Shown piece by piece: positions 12,387 through 23,505 of a stretch of 64,000 bases of DNA (the first letter of the stretch is position 1; each line of letters begins with the position of its first letter). The notes below the pieces were generated by a model, which did no database searches, had not been told where the DNA came from, and saw only the letters and a program-made list of their open reading frames with translations. Source of the stretch: Dromiciops gliroides. Lineage: Eukaryota; Chordata; Mammalia; Microbiotheria; Microbiotheriidae. The position numbers were made by a program, and so were the translations under genes. The stretch lies in the NCBI RefSeq assembly GCF_019393635.1, contig NC_057862.1, positions 679,504,814-679,568,813 on the forward strand, in the 5' to 3' direction.

Positions 12387-12387
12387 T
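12219..12387 (+). repeat. Marsupial SINE ending in (TAA)n
   Basis: Head ggggcagctaggtgatgcag and CORE, ending in about 12 units of (TAA/AAT) instead of a plain A-tail. It is inserted into L2. Confidence 0.85.
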
Positions 12388-12599
12388 GTTTACATTTTTG
12401 TTTTCACTCTTTTGATTATTTACTATTTCTCATATACAGCTTGTTTTTATATTTTTGTTTGCATGTTATCTCCTTCATTAGACTGTAAGCTCCTTGAGGG
12501 CAAGGACTATATTTTGTCTCTTTTTGTGTTCCCAGCACTTAGCACAGTGTCTGGCACATTGTTGGTGCTCAATAAATGCTTATTGACTGAATGACCCAT

Positions 12600-14290
12600 T
12601 ATAACATACCTAACAGGTGGTCATTTAGCCTCTGCTTGAATAATTAAGGGAGCATGGGGAAAGCCATTAGCCCCTGGGGCAGCCCATCTCCCTTTTTCAT
12701 GGCTGAGTTTTTTCCCCACATTCAAACAAAATTTGCCTCTTTACGACTTCCACCCATCACTCTAGGGTCTGCCATCTGGGGCTAAGCATAATGGAATAAC
12801 TCTAGGGAATCATGGTACCCCTGGAGTTATTTCAGTGTCAGGGTTTGCAGATATACTGGGGCCATCTATGTCTTCTACAATGTGGTAGCTGATTTTGATG
12901 CCATTTTCTTCATTGTTAAAAGCACCTGACAACATTGTTAGCAACATGCTAAAAAGCATGGGAATAAGCACACAGACCTCTTCACTCATTAGTGACAGAA
13001 AGCATGAGTGCATCATCATGGGGTAGCCAAGTAGAATGGTATCTATCTGCCCTACTCAACATTGCTGGTCTAGGCGCATGATTTCCCTTGGCTCAAACCT
13101 TTAGGAAGCACATTTACACTATACTAGGCACTCTGCAACTAGATGTGCTTCCTAAAGGGTTCAGTGGGACAGCCAATGGAAAGAGAATGCTCCCAGCCAG
13201 AGGGTGAGTCAACCCAGAATGTCTACACCTGTGTTAGTGTCAATCCTGTTTCCCAGAAATAGGTCCCAAATGTCAGCATAGGGTTGCCCCACCCCTACCC
13301 AACTTGGCTGGCAGTTGAGTTAAATACATGCGAATGTCTGTTTTAGTTTGCTGGCTGACTTCTCTCTCATCTAATCTCCTCTAAGAGGTCGTATTCATTC
13401 ATTCTTTCAGGCTTACTGAGCCGCTGCTGTGTACCCAGCAAGTGCTAAGAACCCACAGGAAATGAGGAGACATTTTCTAATATGGAGTGGTCTGTCTTAC
13501 AAAGGATCTGTGCTAGGGGCTGGGGATACAAAGAAAGGCAAAAGACAGTCCCTGCTCTCAAGGAGAGCTCACAATTTAATGGTGAGCTCCCCATCACAGA
13601 TTAATAGATATAGATCTAGTAAGGACCTTAGAGCTCCAACCCCTTACCATACAGATGAGGCTACTGGGGCCAACAAAGATAAAGCTATTTGCCCAAAATC
13701 ACATCACGAATGACAGGGCTTGGATTTGAACCCAGGTCTTATCCCTAAGATAGCAATGAGAGCTAGAAAGGATCATAGATGACTAGTCCAATCTTCTTAT
13801 TTTAAAGATGAAGAAACTGGGGTATAGAAGGGCTGGCTGATTTGTCCAGGCTCACATAGGTAGCGAGTTGCTGAGCTGAACTTTGAACCCAAAGCTCTGA
13901 TTTCAAACCATCCCTCCATCTGCTATGCCTCACTGTTACAGAGCAAGCCTGGGTTCCATCTGTTAGGGACATCATAGGTGGGATTCCTGCAGTGGGGGAA
14001 AGGATGGAATACTTGAATACCATACCTCTAATCATAAAGCACAGTGCCTGGCACATGGTAAGCACTATGTAAATGATCTGTTGTTCAGTTGTGTCTAATT
14101 CTTCATGACCTCATGGACTATAGCTAGGCCCTTCCCTCCTCCACTATCTCCCTGTCTGTCTGAGATCATGTTTCCATCCATTTAAGTTCACTGACACCAA
14201 GACGTCAATATTTAATCTTTCCATCTCTTGTTTAGATCACATCATGCTTACCTTGGTTCATAGAGCTTACATTCCAGGTTGCTATGCAAT
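12600..14290. repeat. Mixture of old CR1/L3, MIR-like and 'actatgtgccaagcact'-type fragments
   Basis: 12600-12790 resembles CR1/L3 in reverse (tttacgacttccacccatca). 13405-13600 is the 'cagcaagtgctaagaacc / caaagaaaggcaaaagacag' repeat. 13620-14060 holds MIR-like pieces (aaactggggtatagaaggg; tgcctggcacatggtaagca). 14063-14150 is an RTE-tail fragment. No gene is visible. Confidence 0.55.
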
Positions 14291-14297
14291 ATGACAT

Positions 14298-14560
14298 AGG
14301 CAGCTAGGTGGCGCCATCGTGCATAGAGCGCTGGGCCTGGATTCAGGAAGATTCATTTTCCTGAGTTCAAATCTGGCCACAGACATATACTAACTGAATG
14401 ATCCTGAGCAAATCACTTACCCCGTTTGCCTCAGTTTCCTCATCTGTAAAATGAGCTGGAGAAGGAAATGGGAAACCACTCTAGTTTCTTTGCCAAGAAA
14501 ATCCCCAAATCGGGCCATGAAGAGTTGGACACAACTGAAATAACTGAAACACAGATACAA
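14298..14560 (+). repeat. Marsupial SINE with RTE-like tail
   Basis: Head ggcagctaggtggcgccatc, CORE, then the RTE-like tail (gagaaggaaatgggaaacca; gttggacacaactgaaataa). The adjacent 14565-15080 contains weakly similar tail wording, (CAC/CTA) trinucleotides at about 14970-15010, and no gene. Confidence 0.85.
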
Positions 14561-15084
14561 TATTGATCTTACAGTTTCAGACTTTCCTTTCATCACTAGG
14601 CACATCTGAAGATAAGCTATCTTTTGGCTTTGGCCCAGCCTCTTCATTCTTTCCGGAGCTACTTGAAGGTGTTCTCCACTCTCCCCCAGTAGCATGTTGG
14701 ACATTTTTTGACCCAAGGTACTCATCTTCTGGTGTCATCCCTTTCATCATTTTAGTACTGTCCATGGGGTTTTCTTGGCAAAAGTCCTGGAGTCGTTTGC
14801 CATTTCCTTTGCCAGTGGATAGCCTTTTGTTAGAATTGTCCACTATGACCTTTCTGTCTTAGGTAACCCCGCACAGCATAGCTCAGAGGTTCACTGAGCT
14901 ACACAAGCCCCTCCATCACAAGGCAGTGATCCAGGAAGGAATATAAATGTTAGGTATTATTATTTTATCATCACCACCACCACCACCACTACTACTATTA
15001 CTACTACTAACAGCCCCTTCCAACTTCAAGATGATACAATTCTGTGCCTTTATAACCTTTTCTCCAAATATTCCAGATATGTTA

Positions 15085-15320
15085 TTAGTGTTCACTCATT
15101 TTTGGTCCTGACTCTTCATAACCCCATTTGGGGTTTTCTTGGCAAGAATACTAGAGTGGTTTGCCATTTCCTTCTCCAGCATATTTTACAAATAAGGGAA
15201 CTGAGGCAAACAATGAGAAGTGATGTGCTCAGGGTCACACAGCTAGTAAGTGTCCAATTAAAACTTGTCTTCCTGACTCTAGGCCTGGCACTCTGTCCAC
15301 TGTGCCACCTAGCTGCCCAT
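15085..15320 (-). repeat. Marsupial SINE with RTE-like tail
   Basis: Reverse copy: ccatttggggttttcttggc, then cacagctagtaagtgtccaa, ending gccacctagctgccc. Confidence 0.85.
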
Positions 15321-15469
15321 CCAGACATAAACCCCCTACAAAACTCAATCCATTCTACTCATTGGCTTCCCCAAACACTGAACACCTTTATTCATGGCAT
15401 TTCCCACTTCTATCCACTTAGCTCATCCCATACAACCAAAAGGTGGTGTTGACCACCATCATCATCATT

Positions 15470-15960
15470 GTTGTCATTGTCATCATCACCACTAGCATTT
15501 CTGTAGCACCTTAAGATTTGAAAAGAATTGTATGTATTTATTTATTATTGTTATCATTAGCATCATAGCTAACAGTTTTATGATGCTTCCTCTGTGCCAA
15601 ATGCTTTACAATATTGTCTCTTTGATCTTCATAACAACCCTGGGAGGTAGATACTATTATTATGCCTGTTGTACAGATAAGGAAACTGAGGCAGAAAAGG
15701 TCAAGTGACTTGCCCAAAGTTACCCAGCTAGCAAGTATCTGAGGTCAAATTTGAACCAAGTGTTCCTGATTCCACACCCAGCACTACCTGCTGTGCCATC
15801 TAATCACCCTGTGTATTATCTCATTGTATCCTCATAACAACCCTGTGGGGTAGATATGCTATTATCCCCATTTAACAAATGAGGAAACTAAGGCTAAGTG
15901 ACTTGCCCAGGGTCACACTACTAAGCTTATAAGTGCCCGAAGCAGAATTTGAACTCAACT
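15470..15960. repeat. MIR/THER-type old SINE fragments
   Basis: Two consecutive decayed copies contain tacagataaggaaactgagg with agtgacttgcccaaagttac, and atgaggaaactaaggctaag with gtgacttgcccagggtcaca, typical of mammalian CORE-SINEs. No gene seen between 15320 and 16090. Confidence 0.7.
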
Positions 15961-16086
15961 CTTCCTCAGTCCAAGTCCAACAATTCCCATCTTCTACCTG
16001 AAACCACCCAAAGCCCATAGGGATCTGCCCTTCCTGTGAATTCAAGCAAAATAGACATAGGAGACATTCAGTTGGAGAAGGCAAAG

Positions 16087-16092
16087 ATTTAT
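16087..16092 (-). terminator. Possible polyadenylation signal of REG copy 2
   Basis: AATAAA on the minus strand about 480 nt past the stop codon at 16570. No closer AATAAA was seen. If used, the 3' UTR would contain the C/T-rich tract 16140-16470. Inferred. Confidence 0.4.
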
Positions 16093-16134
16093 TTTTATGT
16101 ATTTAGTTCTCTGGGCCATGAAGCCCACTGGGAA

Positions 16135-16470
16135 ATTTGGGTGAGAAAGGAAGGGAAGGGAGATATTGGGAGATGGAAAAGGAAGGGAAAGAAGAAGGAA
16201 GGGGAAGCAAGAGGAGGGGGGAAGAGAGGGGAGAAGGAAGGAGAAGGAAGGGATGGGAGAAAATTAGAGGGGAAGGGAAGGGAGAGAAGAAGAGGCTATG
16301 GGAAGGAAGAGAAGAGGAAGGGAATAGAGGGAAGAGATGGGAAGAAGCGGGTAAAGGAGGGGAGGAGAGGGAAGATGGGGGAAGGGCAGGAAAAAGAGAA
16401 TAAGATGGAAGGGAAGAGGCAGACAATGAAAGGGAGAGGAAGGAAGAGGAGGAGAGGTTTCTTTGGGCAG
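16135..16470. repeat. Polypurine GGGAAG/GGAGA tract
   Basis: About 330 bp are nearly pure purine on the plus strand with a degenerate GGAAG-type unit. It lies just downstream of the REG copy 2 stop, probably in its 3' UTR, where it would read as polypyrimidine. Long open frames on both strands here are artefacts of composition. Confidence 0.9.
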
Positions 16471-16569
16471 GCAGCAGCTGTACCCCTGGCCTCATGGGTC
16501 CATGCCTAGTGACTTCACCCTCAGCTCCTTCCTCTCTCCAAGCCCCCACTCAAGTCCTGTTAAACCACT

Positions 16570-19269
16570 CTAGGCTGAGAACTTGCAGATGAAGGGGAGC
16601 TCCTCATTGCAGTGTTGATCCTTCCACTGTAGAAACCCTGAAGACAGAGAGAAGAGACAGTGGTTCTGCTGCAGTGGCCCTGACCTCAGGAGCTGCACAT
16701 CCCTGTCCTGTGTCAAGCACCCCCTAAGCAGATCCTGGGTTTATGACCTGGAGAAGAAGGAACTGGGAAGGGGAGGGAATAAAGGAAGGAATAGGCAAGA
16801 GGGAGAGGGGAGGAGTCCCCTCAGCAGCCTCAGCTCACCAAGTGTCCGGATTGACTTAGGGAATGGGTGGGTTCTCTCTGTCTCTGTCTCTCTCTGTCTC
16901 TGTCTCTGTCTCATCTCTATCTCTTTCTGTCTCTGCCTCTCTCTTTCTGTCTGTCTCTGTCTCTGTCTCTCTGTTTCTCTGTCTATCTTTGTCTCTGTCT
17001 CTGTCTCTCACCTGAGCGTGGGGACAGTGTCACACAGAACTTGAGGGTGGTTTTAGCCGGGGCTCCTTTCGCCCAGGAATCTAAAGTGAGCATGGCATTG
17101 TTACTCCAGTGCCAGCGGCGGTTCTGAGAAGGAAATCCAGAAGCATCTCAGAATTGGGACATTGAGTTCCACCCACACCTGTACAAGAATCTCCTCCTGA
17201 AACCATCCAACAGATAGTGTCATAATCACGGCAACCCGTGATATAATGGAGAGAATCCTATAGCCAGAAAGAGCTTAATTTGAATCCTGCCTCAGACACA
17301 TACAGGCTGTGTGACCTTGGGCAAGTCACTTTGTTTACCTCTGTTTGCCTCAGTTTCCTCATATCTAAAATGGGTTTAATAATAGCACCTACCTCCAATG
17401 GTTGTTGTAAGGATCGTATTAAACACCGTGTAAGAACTTTTCAAATGTTAAAGTGTTCTTTTTATCATCGATTTCAAGTTGGAAGGTACCTGAGGGGTCA
17501 CCTAGTCCACCACCTCCCTCTTCACATTTCTGAAATGTAGACTCAGAGATGTTACTTGCCCAAAGGTCAAGCAGGTTATAATGGAAGAGGTGGGATTTGA
17601 ACCCAAGTCCTCTTACTTTCAATCCAGAACTCTTTTCCTTACATTCTTATGCTCCCCATGCTTATCAGCCTCTATTTGAAGACCTCCATTGAAGGGGAAT
17701 GGAGGCAGCCCATCCACTTCCATTTCCCCTCCCAAGTAAGCCACAAGGAACACACATGACTTGTGTTGAACAATGGGCATCTGCATAGGATGGCCACATG
17801 ATGAAGACTGAGGATAGTTAAAAAAAACTAATTGTGAGCCTGGTCCCAGGCAAGGAAGTCAAACACTCCACACAGAATATCCTCCTCATCTCAGTGGCAC
17901 TTCCTTCCCCCTATCCCTCTTCCACCTCATCAGCCCCAGAATGCAAAAAGAGGAGATGGGCAATAGATGGGGGAGGGAGGAAAGGAACCTGAAAAGGGTC
18001 ATGAAGGCCAATCCAAAGGTGGCTCCGACTGTCTCCTAAGCTCTGAGTGGCCAAGGCAGCCACAAAGGCAGCTTCTGACTCATCCATCAAGGACAAGAGA
18101 TGACCTGAGGTCAGACCCTGGCAGTTCAGCTGTGGAAAAGAAAAGAGGGGACATTGTAGGGGCTGGGGTGAGGGAGAGGGAGAGGGTACACTACCCTGGG
18201 AGGGTCTGCAGCAGGAGGGAAGGGGGGGAAGAAAAGGCTAGGGATATTGTAAGGGCTTGGGGAGGTCCTGTCCTTACAGATAAGGAAACTGGGGTCCAGA
18301 AAGGACCACATGGGAGCATGTGGGATCAGTGGGGAAGGATTAAGGATCTAGGTGGGACAGGAAAAAATCATGGATAACATCTGTGTCATATTTGGGGGTG
18401 ATAAAGGTTGTATCTCATTCTCCTACCATGGCATTGATCCAAGGGACCCTGAGATAAAATAGCAAACACCCCCACTCACCCACCCCATAAAGGGTTCCTT
18501 ATAAGTACACCCAAGCACCTCCGCAGAGTTCCAGGTCCTTGGTTTCTGGAATACTCCATAGCAATGGGAGCCATAGGCCTTGGATCCTTCTGGGCAGGAG
18601 ATCTGGGGAGGAGTGGTCCACTCAGAAATCTGGCCTGAAAGCAGGGTGGGTAGAAAGAGGCAAAATGAGAGCTGAGAGCCCTGCTCTGGGACAGGGGCAG
18701 TACCAGAAAGAGCTCAGAACCAAAACATCCCTTCTGTCTGCCTCAGTTTCCTCAGCTATATAATGGGAATAATAATAGTACCTCCCTCTTAGGTTGTTAT
18801 GAGGATCAAATGATATAACATTTGTAAAGCACTTAGCACAGTTTCTGGAACAAAAGAGGTGTTTAATAATTGCTTACTCCCTTTCTTTTTCCTTCCCTCC
18901 CCCTTTATTTGCAGAAGGAGAAACCAGGACCCAGGAAGAGGAAATGTCTTGCTTGTTAAATGTAGTTAATAAGTGTCTGAGGCAGGATTCAAACTCAGGT
19001 CCGGTGATGCCAATTTCAGCCCTCTGTGTTCAGCATTGCTTCTGTTTTTGTTTTTTGTGGAAGCAGAGTTAAGTGACTCACCCAGGGTCACAGAACTAGC
19101 AAGTGTCTGAGGCTGGATTTGACCTCAGGTCCTCCTGACTCCAGCTCCAGGACTCTTATCTACTGAACTATCCAGCTACCCCTTCAACATTGCCTCTGGA
19201 CTAGCCAAGATCAAAAGAAGATATGAAGGGGTTGCAGAGATAAGGTACAAGGATATATTAGGTGAAGAT

Positions 19270-19317
<48 letters not shown>

Positions 19318-20422
19318 TGGATGGATAGATAGATAGATGGATGGATAAGTAGACATAGGTGATAGACAGATTGATCCTCCAGACACATACAATCTCACCA
19401 AGAGGCAATATTGCATAATGGTTAGAGAGTAAGACTTAGAATCAGAAAGACCCGGGGTCAATTTCTCTATCAGACCCTTTCTAGACTCTGGCCTAGTAGA
19501 CCCTAGGCAAGTCACTTCACCTCTATTTGCCTCAGTTTCCTCATCTGTAAATTGGGGATAACAATAGCACCTATCTCTCAGGGTTTTTGTTAGGATAAAG
19601 CAAGATAATAATTATAAAAGGCTTAGCAAAGTACCTGCTACATAGTGTGCACTATGTAAATATTAGCTTTTATAATTATTATCATATCGGTCAAGATTCA
19701 AGAGTAGGTCTTTTGACTCAGTGTGGTAAGGTGGAAAAGGTTGATGGATTTGGAGTCCGAGGGCCTGGGTTTGAAACCTGTCTCTGCCACCAGTGACCTT
19801 CAGACTTTTGACCTGCTCAGTTTCCTCATCTAACAAGGGGGCAGGGAGGAGTAAAAAAGCCCTTCGAAGACCCCTTCCATGTCTCCATTTGTGTTCTCTG
19901 GCTCCAGGGGAAGGGGAGTGGGGGGAGGGTTGGGCTAGATTATCTTCAAGATCCATTTCTCTTCTACATCCTATGACCTGAGTATGAATCCTGACTCAGT
20001 TATTTGTTACTCGTGTGAGTAATGACTTTGCCTCTCTAAAGCCTCAGTTTCCTCATCTGTAAAATGAGAAGGTTGGACAAAGGTCATGAGACCATAGATT
20101 TAAAGTTGGGGGGGGGGATGCAGAGACTGTCTGGTCTAACTCCTGAATTGTACAGACACAGAGAGATATACAGAGTCACACAGGTAAGTCTGTGACTGCT
20201 GATGCCAAGGCCAGTGTTATTTTCATGGTAGCCTGGTTGCATCGCATCATCTAGGCACTCAAACTGACCCCAAGGGAACCTGTTTTCTCAGTTTAGCTTC
20301 GGGTAGTGGATGGGAGAAGGGGATGGGAGCATAACACCGTTGTCCAATAGTGACTCACCCAGGACCAAATCTGTGAGCAGCAGGCAGTGGACGAGCAGCC
20401 TGGAGAGGCTGGGGGGCAGCAT
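16570..20422 (-). CDS. REG family secreted C-type lectin (copy 2), complete
   Basis: Small secreted REG/lithostathine-family lectin, 166 aa, the usual family length. Coding exons on the minus strand: 20422-20359, 18634-18519, 18129-17989, 17123-17012 and 16637-16570 (stop TAG at 16572-16570). All have AG/GT borders and phases 1,0,0,1, as in copy 1. The signal peptide is residues 1-21 (MLPPSLSRLLVHCLLLTDLV). The lectin domain starts ISCPEGSKAYGSHCYG at about residue 33, followed by NCQGLTSGHLLSLMDESEAA, WIGLHDPFQ, NRRWHWSNNA, SWAKGAP, KFCV and GFLQWKDQHC, ending FICKFSA. All six family cysteines are present. The MLPP start and SKAYGSHCY look REG3-like, but the NRRWHWS junction without the EPN loop is REG1-like, so subfamily is uncertain. 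There is no Arg before ISCPEG, unlike copy 1. A separate non-coding first exon is predicted. Copies 1 and 2 are tandem duplicates. Confidence 0.92.
16865..17010. repeat. (TCTCTG)n simple repeat
   Basis: Low-complexity tract of tctctgtctctg units on the plus strand, in intron 5 of REG copy 2 and abutting its exon 5 donor. Confidence 0.9.
17215..17645. repeat. MIR/THER-type SINE fragments
   Basis: 17225-17470 has tgtgaccttgggcaagtcac and tgcctcagtttcctcatatc in plus orientation. 17470-17640 has the reverse type (gtagactcagagatgttact, gggatttgaacccaagtcct). Intron 4 of REG copy 2; nothing else is seen up to 17988. Confidence 0.7.
18720..20290. repeat. REG copy 2 intron 2: old SINE fragments and a SINE copy
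   Basis: 18720-18880 is MIR-like (tgcctcagtttcctcagcta; gtaaagcacttagcacagtt). 19042-19182 is a reverse marsupial SINE with near-identical flanks (ttcagcattgcttctg / ttcaacattgcctctg). 19395-19680 and 19980-20080 are further MIR-like copies. A (GA)n/(GATA)n tract lies at 19270-19345. Confidence 0.65.
19270..19345. repeat. (GA)n followed by (GATA/GATG)n microsatellite
   Basis: About 45 bp of (GA)n run into gatagatagatggatgg units, in intron 2 of REG copy 2. Confidence 0.9.
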
Positions 20423-20735
20423 AGTGTCCGTGGTAAGAGAGAAGACCCTGAGCAGCACCGGACTGAAGCCAGGCAAAGGAGAGGATCCAAAGTATTATCG
20501 TCCTTGCTCCTTCCTCTCTGTAGCAGGCTCATTCTACCATCCCACCCCTCTTACTGACCAAGGTTTCCACACTCCCCTTCCCTGAGTATGGAGAAATCCA
20601 GAGGATTTGTGGTTTAAAGAGGATGGAGGATCCCAGGGCCCCTGGGGTAATGACCTTAGGAGGAGAGATGCCTCCTAAGGCAGGTGGATGGTCCCTACTC
20701 CTAACATGGTCCTACCCTCTCAGCTCCCCACTTAC

Positions 20736-20791
20736 CCTCTGACTGGTGCTTGGATCACTATATCCAGTCAGGGCATACATGGGTCTTTATA
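20736..20791 (-). promoter_or_regulatory. Promoter and non-coding exon 1 of REG copy 2
   Basis: Minus strand: TATAAAG at 20791-20785, then about 50 nt to a donor AGAGG|GTAAG at 20736/20735. The next acceptor (GCTCAG at 20453-20448) opens exon 2, whose first 25 nt precede the ATG at 20422. The arrangement equals that of copy 1. The start site (about 20762) is inferred. Confidence 0.6.
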
Positions 20792-20799
20792 GAGGGGGA

Positions 20800-21585
20800 C
20801 AGAGGCAGGAATCTGGTGAAGGAATAAAAGAGGAGGGAAAGGAAAGAGGAGGATGAGGTGGCCAGGAATTGAGGAGTAGTCTCTTCCCAGAAAGGGGAGG
20901 TGCTGGCATGAGAAATACTTGCTTCCCAGCAAAGCCAGAAAGTGGGCCAGAGGATCACAGATGTTCCTTTCCCAAGGCCCTGGAACAAAGAGTCCGGAGG
21001 TGAGTGTACCCGAGAGCTGAACGTGGGAAGAAGGTGCACACAGGAGAAGTCGGAGCACTGGGACAGTGGAATCCAGATGGGGACACTACAGTGAAAGGAG
21101 CCAGAGCCAGCGAGGCAGGAGGAGACAACAGGGGAAAGCACCGGAATCTTCAAGGTGTGACATCTGAGTACAATCATTGCTCCTCATTACAACGATGCTA
21201 TCCGTATCCACATCATGCGTTGGGCTCTTCTCCCTTTGTGTCGTGTTTTCAAAATCACAGCATTCCAGAGCTGGAAGAGCCCTCAGTGGCCATCTCATCC
21301 CACCCCAGTCCATACAAGAGTCCCCTTAACAGTTTATCTAAGAGACTGCCATCTTGCCTCTGCTACAAGGCATCCAGCGAGGGGGGACGCGCTTTTTCCC
21401 TAGGAAACCCACTCTGCTCTGCCATAAATATGTCTTTTCTGACATTGAGCTTAAACTTACTTGTGCAATTTTCCCCCATTTTACAGTTGAAGAAACTGAG
21501 GTCAGGATCACACAGCTATGAGGTCATACTTGAACTTGGGTCTTCTGACTCCAAACCCAGTGTTCTACCCATTTCCAACACCTAG
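20800..21585. other. Upstream region of REG copy 2
   Basis: 20800-21200 shows no recognisable repeat or gene and could hold regulatory sequence for REG copy 2. 21230-21585 is a MIR/THER-like fragment (cagctggaagagccctcagt; gttgaagaaactgaggtcag). Confidence 0.45.
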
Positions 21586-21589
21586 CTGC

Positions 21590-22190
21590 CAATCTGATTT
21601 CCCTATAGTTCTGATCATGTCACACACACACATACACACACACACACACATGCACACTCCACCCCTGCTCAAAGAGTTCCCATGTCTCCCCATTACCTTC
21701 AGGAATGAATATAACACCTCTGTTTAACCTGCTCCCTCCCTACCTTGCTGCCCCTTTTACACCTTACTCCCCCCCCATAAACTCAGCAAGCCAGCTGCAC
21801 TGGCCTCGTGAAGTTCCTAAAACCAAACGCTCCATTTCCCGGGAATCTCCCACCCCTGTGGCTTTGCCCTGGCTGTCTTCCATTTCTGGAATCTCTGCCC
21901 ACCCTTCACTTGCACACCTTAGCTTCCCTTAGGTTCAAGTCCCAGCTCAAATCCCAACCTCTTCAGGCATCCCCCTTGGTCCCCACACCTTCCCCACCTG
22001 ATGATGCCTTCCCTTCTGAGATGGACTTCCTTTCCTCTGTATCAATCTTCTGTATTCCAAGCTCTTTCTCATTAGAATGTGAGCACCTTGAGGGCAGCTA
22101 CCTTGTTTTTTCCTCTCTTTGTGTCCTCGGGCCTTAGCCCAGTGCCTGACACATTGGAAGTATTGAATAAATTCTTGTTGATTATTAGCT
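21590..22190 (+). repeat. L2 LINE 3' portion with (CA)n
   Basis: Contains ctgatcatgtcac followed by a (CA) run at 21620-21650, then L2-style wording to the 3' end (agaatgtgagcaccttgagg; gcctgacacattggaagtat; gaataaattcttgttgatta). Confidence 0.75.
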
Positions 22191-22263
22191 CCATGACTGT
22201 GTATAAATCATCTAATCTAAGTCTCAGTTTCGCTATCTGTAATATCCCTCCAGTTATTGTTAT

Positions 22264-22420
22264 TTCGTTTGTTTGTTTTTGCAGGGCAATGAGAGTTAAG
22301 TGACTTGCCCAGGGTCACACAGTTAGTAAGTGTCAAGTGTCTGAGGGTATATTTGAACTCAGGTCTTCCTGAATCCAGGGCTGGTGCTTTATCCACTGCA
22401 CCATATAGCTGCCCCCACCC
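22264..22420 (-). repeat. Marsupial tRNA/CORE-type SINE with TSD
   Basis: Reverse copy ending tagctgcccc. Flanking repeat tccagttattgtt on both sides. Confidence 0.86.
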
Positions 22421-22669
22421 TTCCAGTTATTGTTTTGAAGTTCAGATGAGAAGTAGCCTAGGAGAGTTTGCCTCTGTGGGATCACCTGGGCCCAGGGAAA
22501 TAAGTTCACAGGGAAAGAAAAGCATCAAGATTCTGGCATAGGAAGAGGCCTCCCTCACCCCACTCCTGCTGCCTCTGTGGCTGAGATGCTTCTATTTGTG
22601 ATAAGAGCAGGACCCGCAAGACAGGATAAAACTTGTTGTCTATACTCTGCTCTTCTAGGCTTCTCTCTG

Positions 22670-22795
22670 ACTCAGTCTCTCTCTGTCTCTGTCTCTCTGT
22701 GTGTTTCTCTCTCTATCCCCCTCTGTCTCTGTTTCTCTGTCTCTGCTTCTGCCTCTGCCTCTGTCTCTCTCCTTCTCCCTCTCTCCTTCCAGATT
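22670..22795. repeat. (TCTCTG)n simple repeat
   Basis: C/T-rich tctctgtctctg tract. It gives Ser/Leu/Cys-rich open frames on plus and Arg/Glu/Asp-rich on minus that are not genes. Confidence 0.9.
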
Positions 22796-23036
22796 CTGAT
22801 TTCTACAAGGAAGAAGGAAGCCTTGCTGGAGGAGGGAGGAGGAGAAGGAGGATGCTAGGGACACTGGAACATCTGGGGGCCGTGTTATGACTATAGACTC
22901 TGTGACTAGTGAGAAGCAGGTATGTTTGTGGGAGAAGGGGTGGATTTCAATTTCCCTCCTTTCTTTTAATCCATGAGCCTGAATGAGTAGAATAAATAGC
23001 TGTCCAATAATCTTTTCTTTGGGGAAAACATCCCTC

Positions 23037-23505
23037 CTTGTTGTTGAGTTGTGTCTGACTCTTTGTGGCCCCATTTGGGGTTTTCTTGGCAGATTTAGGA
23101 GTTGTTTGCCATTTCCTTCTCCAGCTGATTTTACAGATGAGGAAATCGAAGCAAACAGGGTCAAGTGACTTTCTCAGGATCACACACCTAGTAAGTGTCT
23201 GAGCCTGTTTTTTTAAAATAATAAATATTTTTATTTAAAGTTTTGAGTTCCAAATTCTGTCCTTCCTTCCCTCCCTTATCCTCCCCCCTCCCTGAGCCAG
23301 GATGTCCAAAGATTCATCTTCCTTAATTAAAATCTGTCCTCAGATACTTCCTACCTGTGTGACCCCGGGCAAGTCACTTAACCCTGTTTGCCTCAGTTTC
23401 CTCACCTGTAAAATAAGCTGGAGAATGAAATGGCAAACCACTCCAATACCTTTGCCAAGAAAAACCCAAAATGGGGTCATGAAGAGTCTGACACAACTGA
23501 ACAAT
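23037..23505. repeat. Two RTE-tail SINEs in opposite orientation around an L1 3' end
   Basis: 23037-23205 is a reverse SINE with RTE-like tail. 23205-23300 resembles a reversed L1 3' terminus (tttgagttccaaattctgtc, then a C/T-rich stretch). 23330-23505 is a forward SINE with RTE-like tail (gaagagtctgacacaactga). Confidence 0.75.

Larger units (their letters stand above)
9571..12595 (+). repeat. L2 LINE, split by an L1 and carrying two SINEs
   Basis: L2-type sequence at 9571-10108 resumes after the L1 at 11459 and runs to the typical L2 3' end (gactgtaagctccttgaggg; gtgctcaataaatgcttatt at about 12560). SINEs at 9805-9950 (minus) and 12219-12350 (plus) interrupt it. No intact coding capacity. 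Confidence 0.75.

Noticed and set aside
16036-16549. Glu/Gly/Arg-rich and Ser/Leu/Pro-rich open frames of about 150 codons
   Set aside because: Composition artefact of the polypurine tract downstream of REG copy 2.
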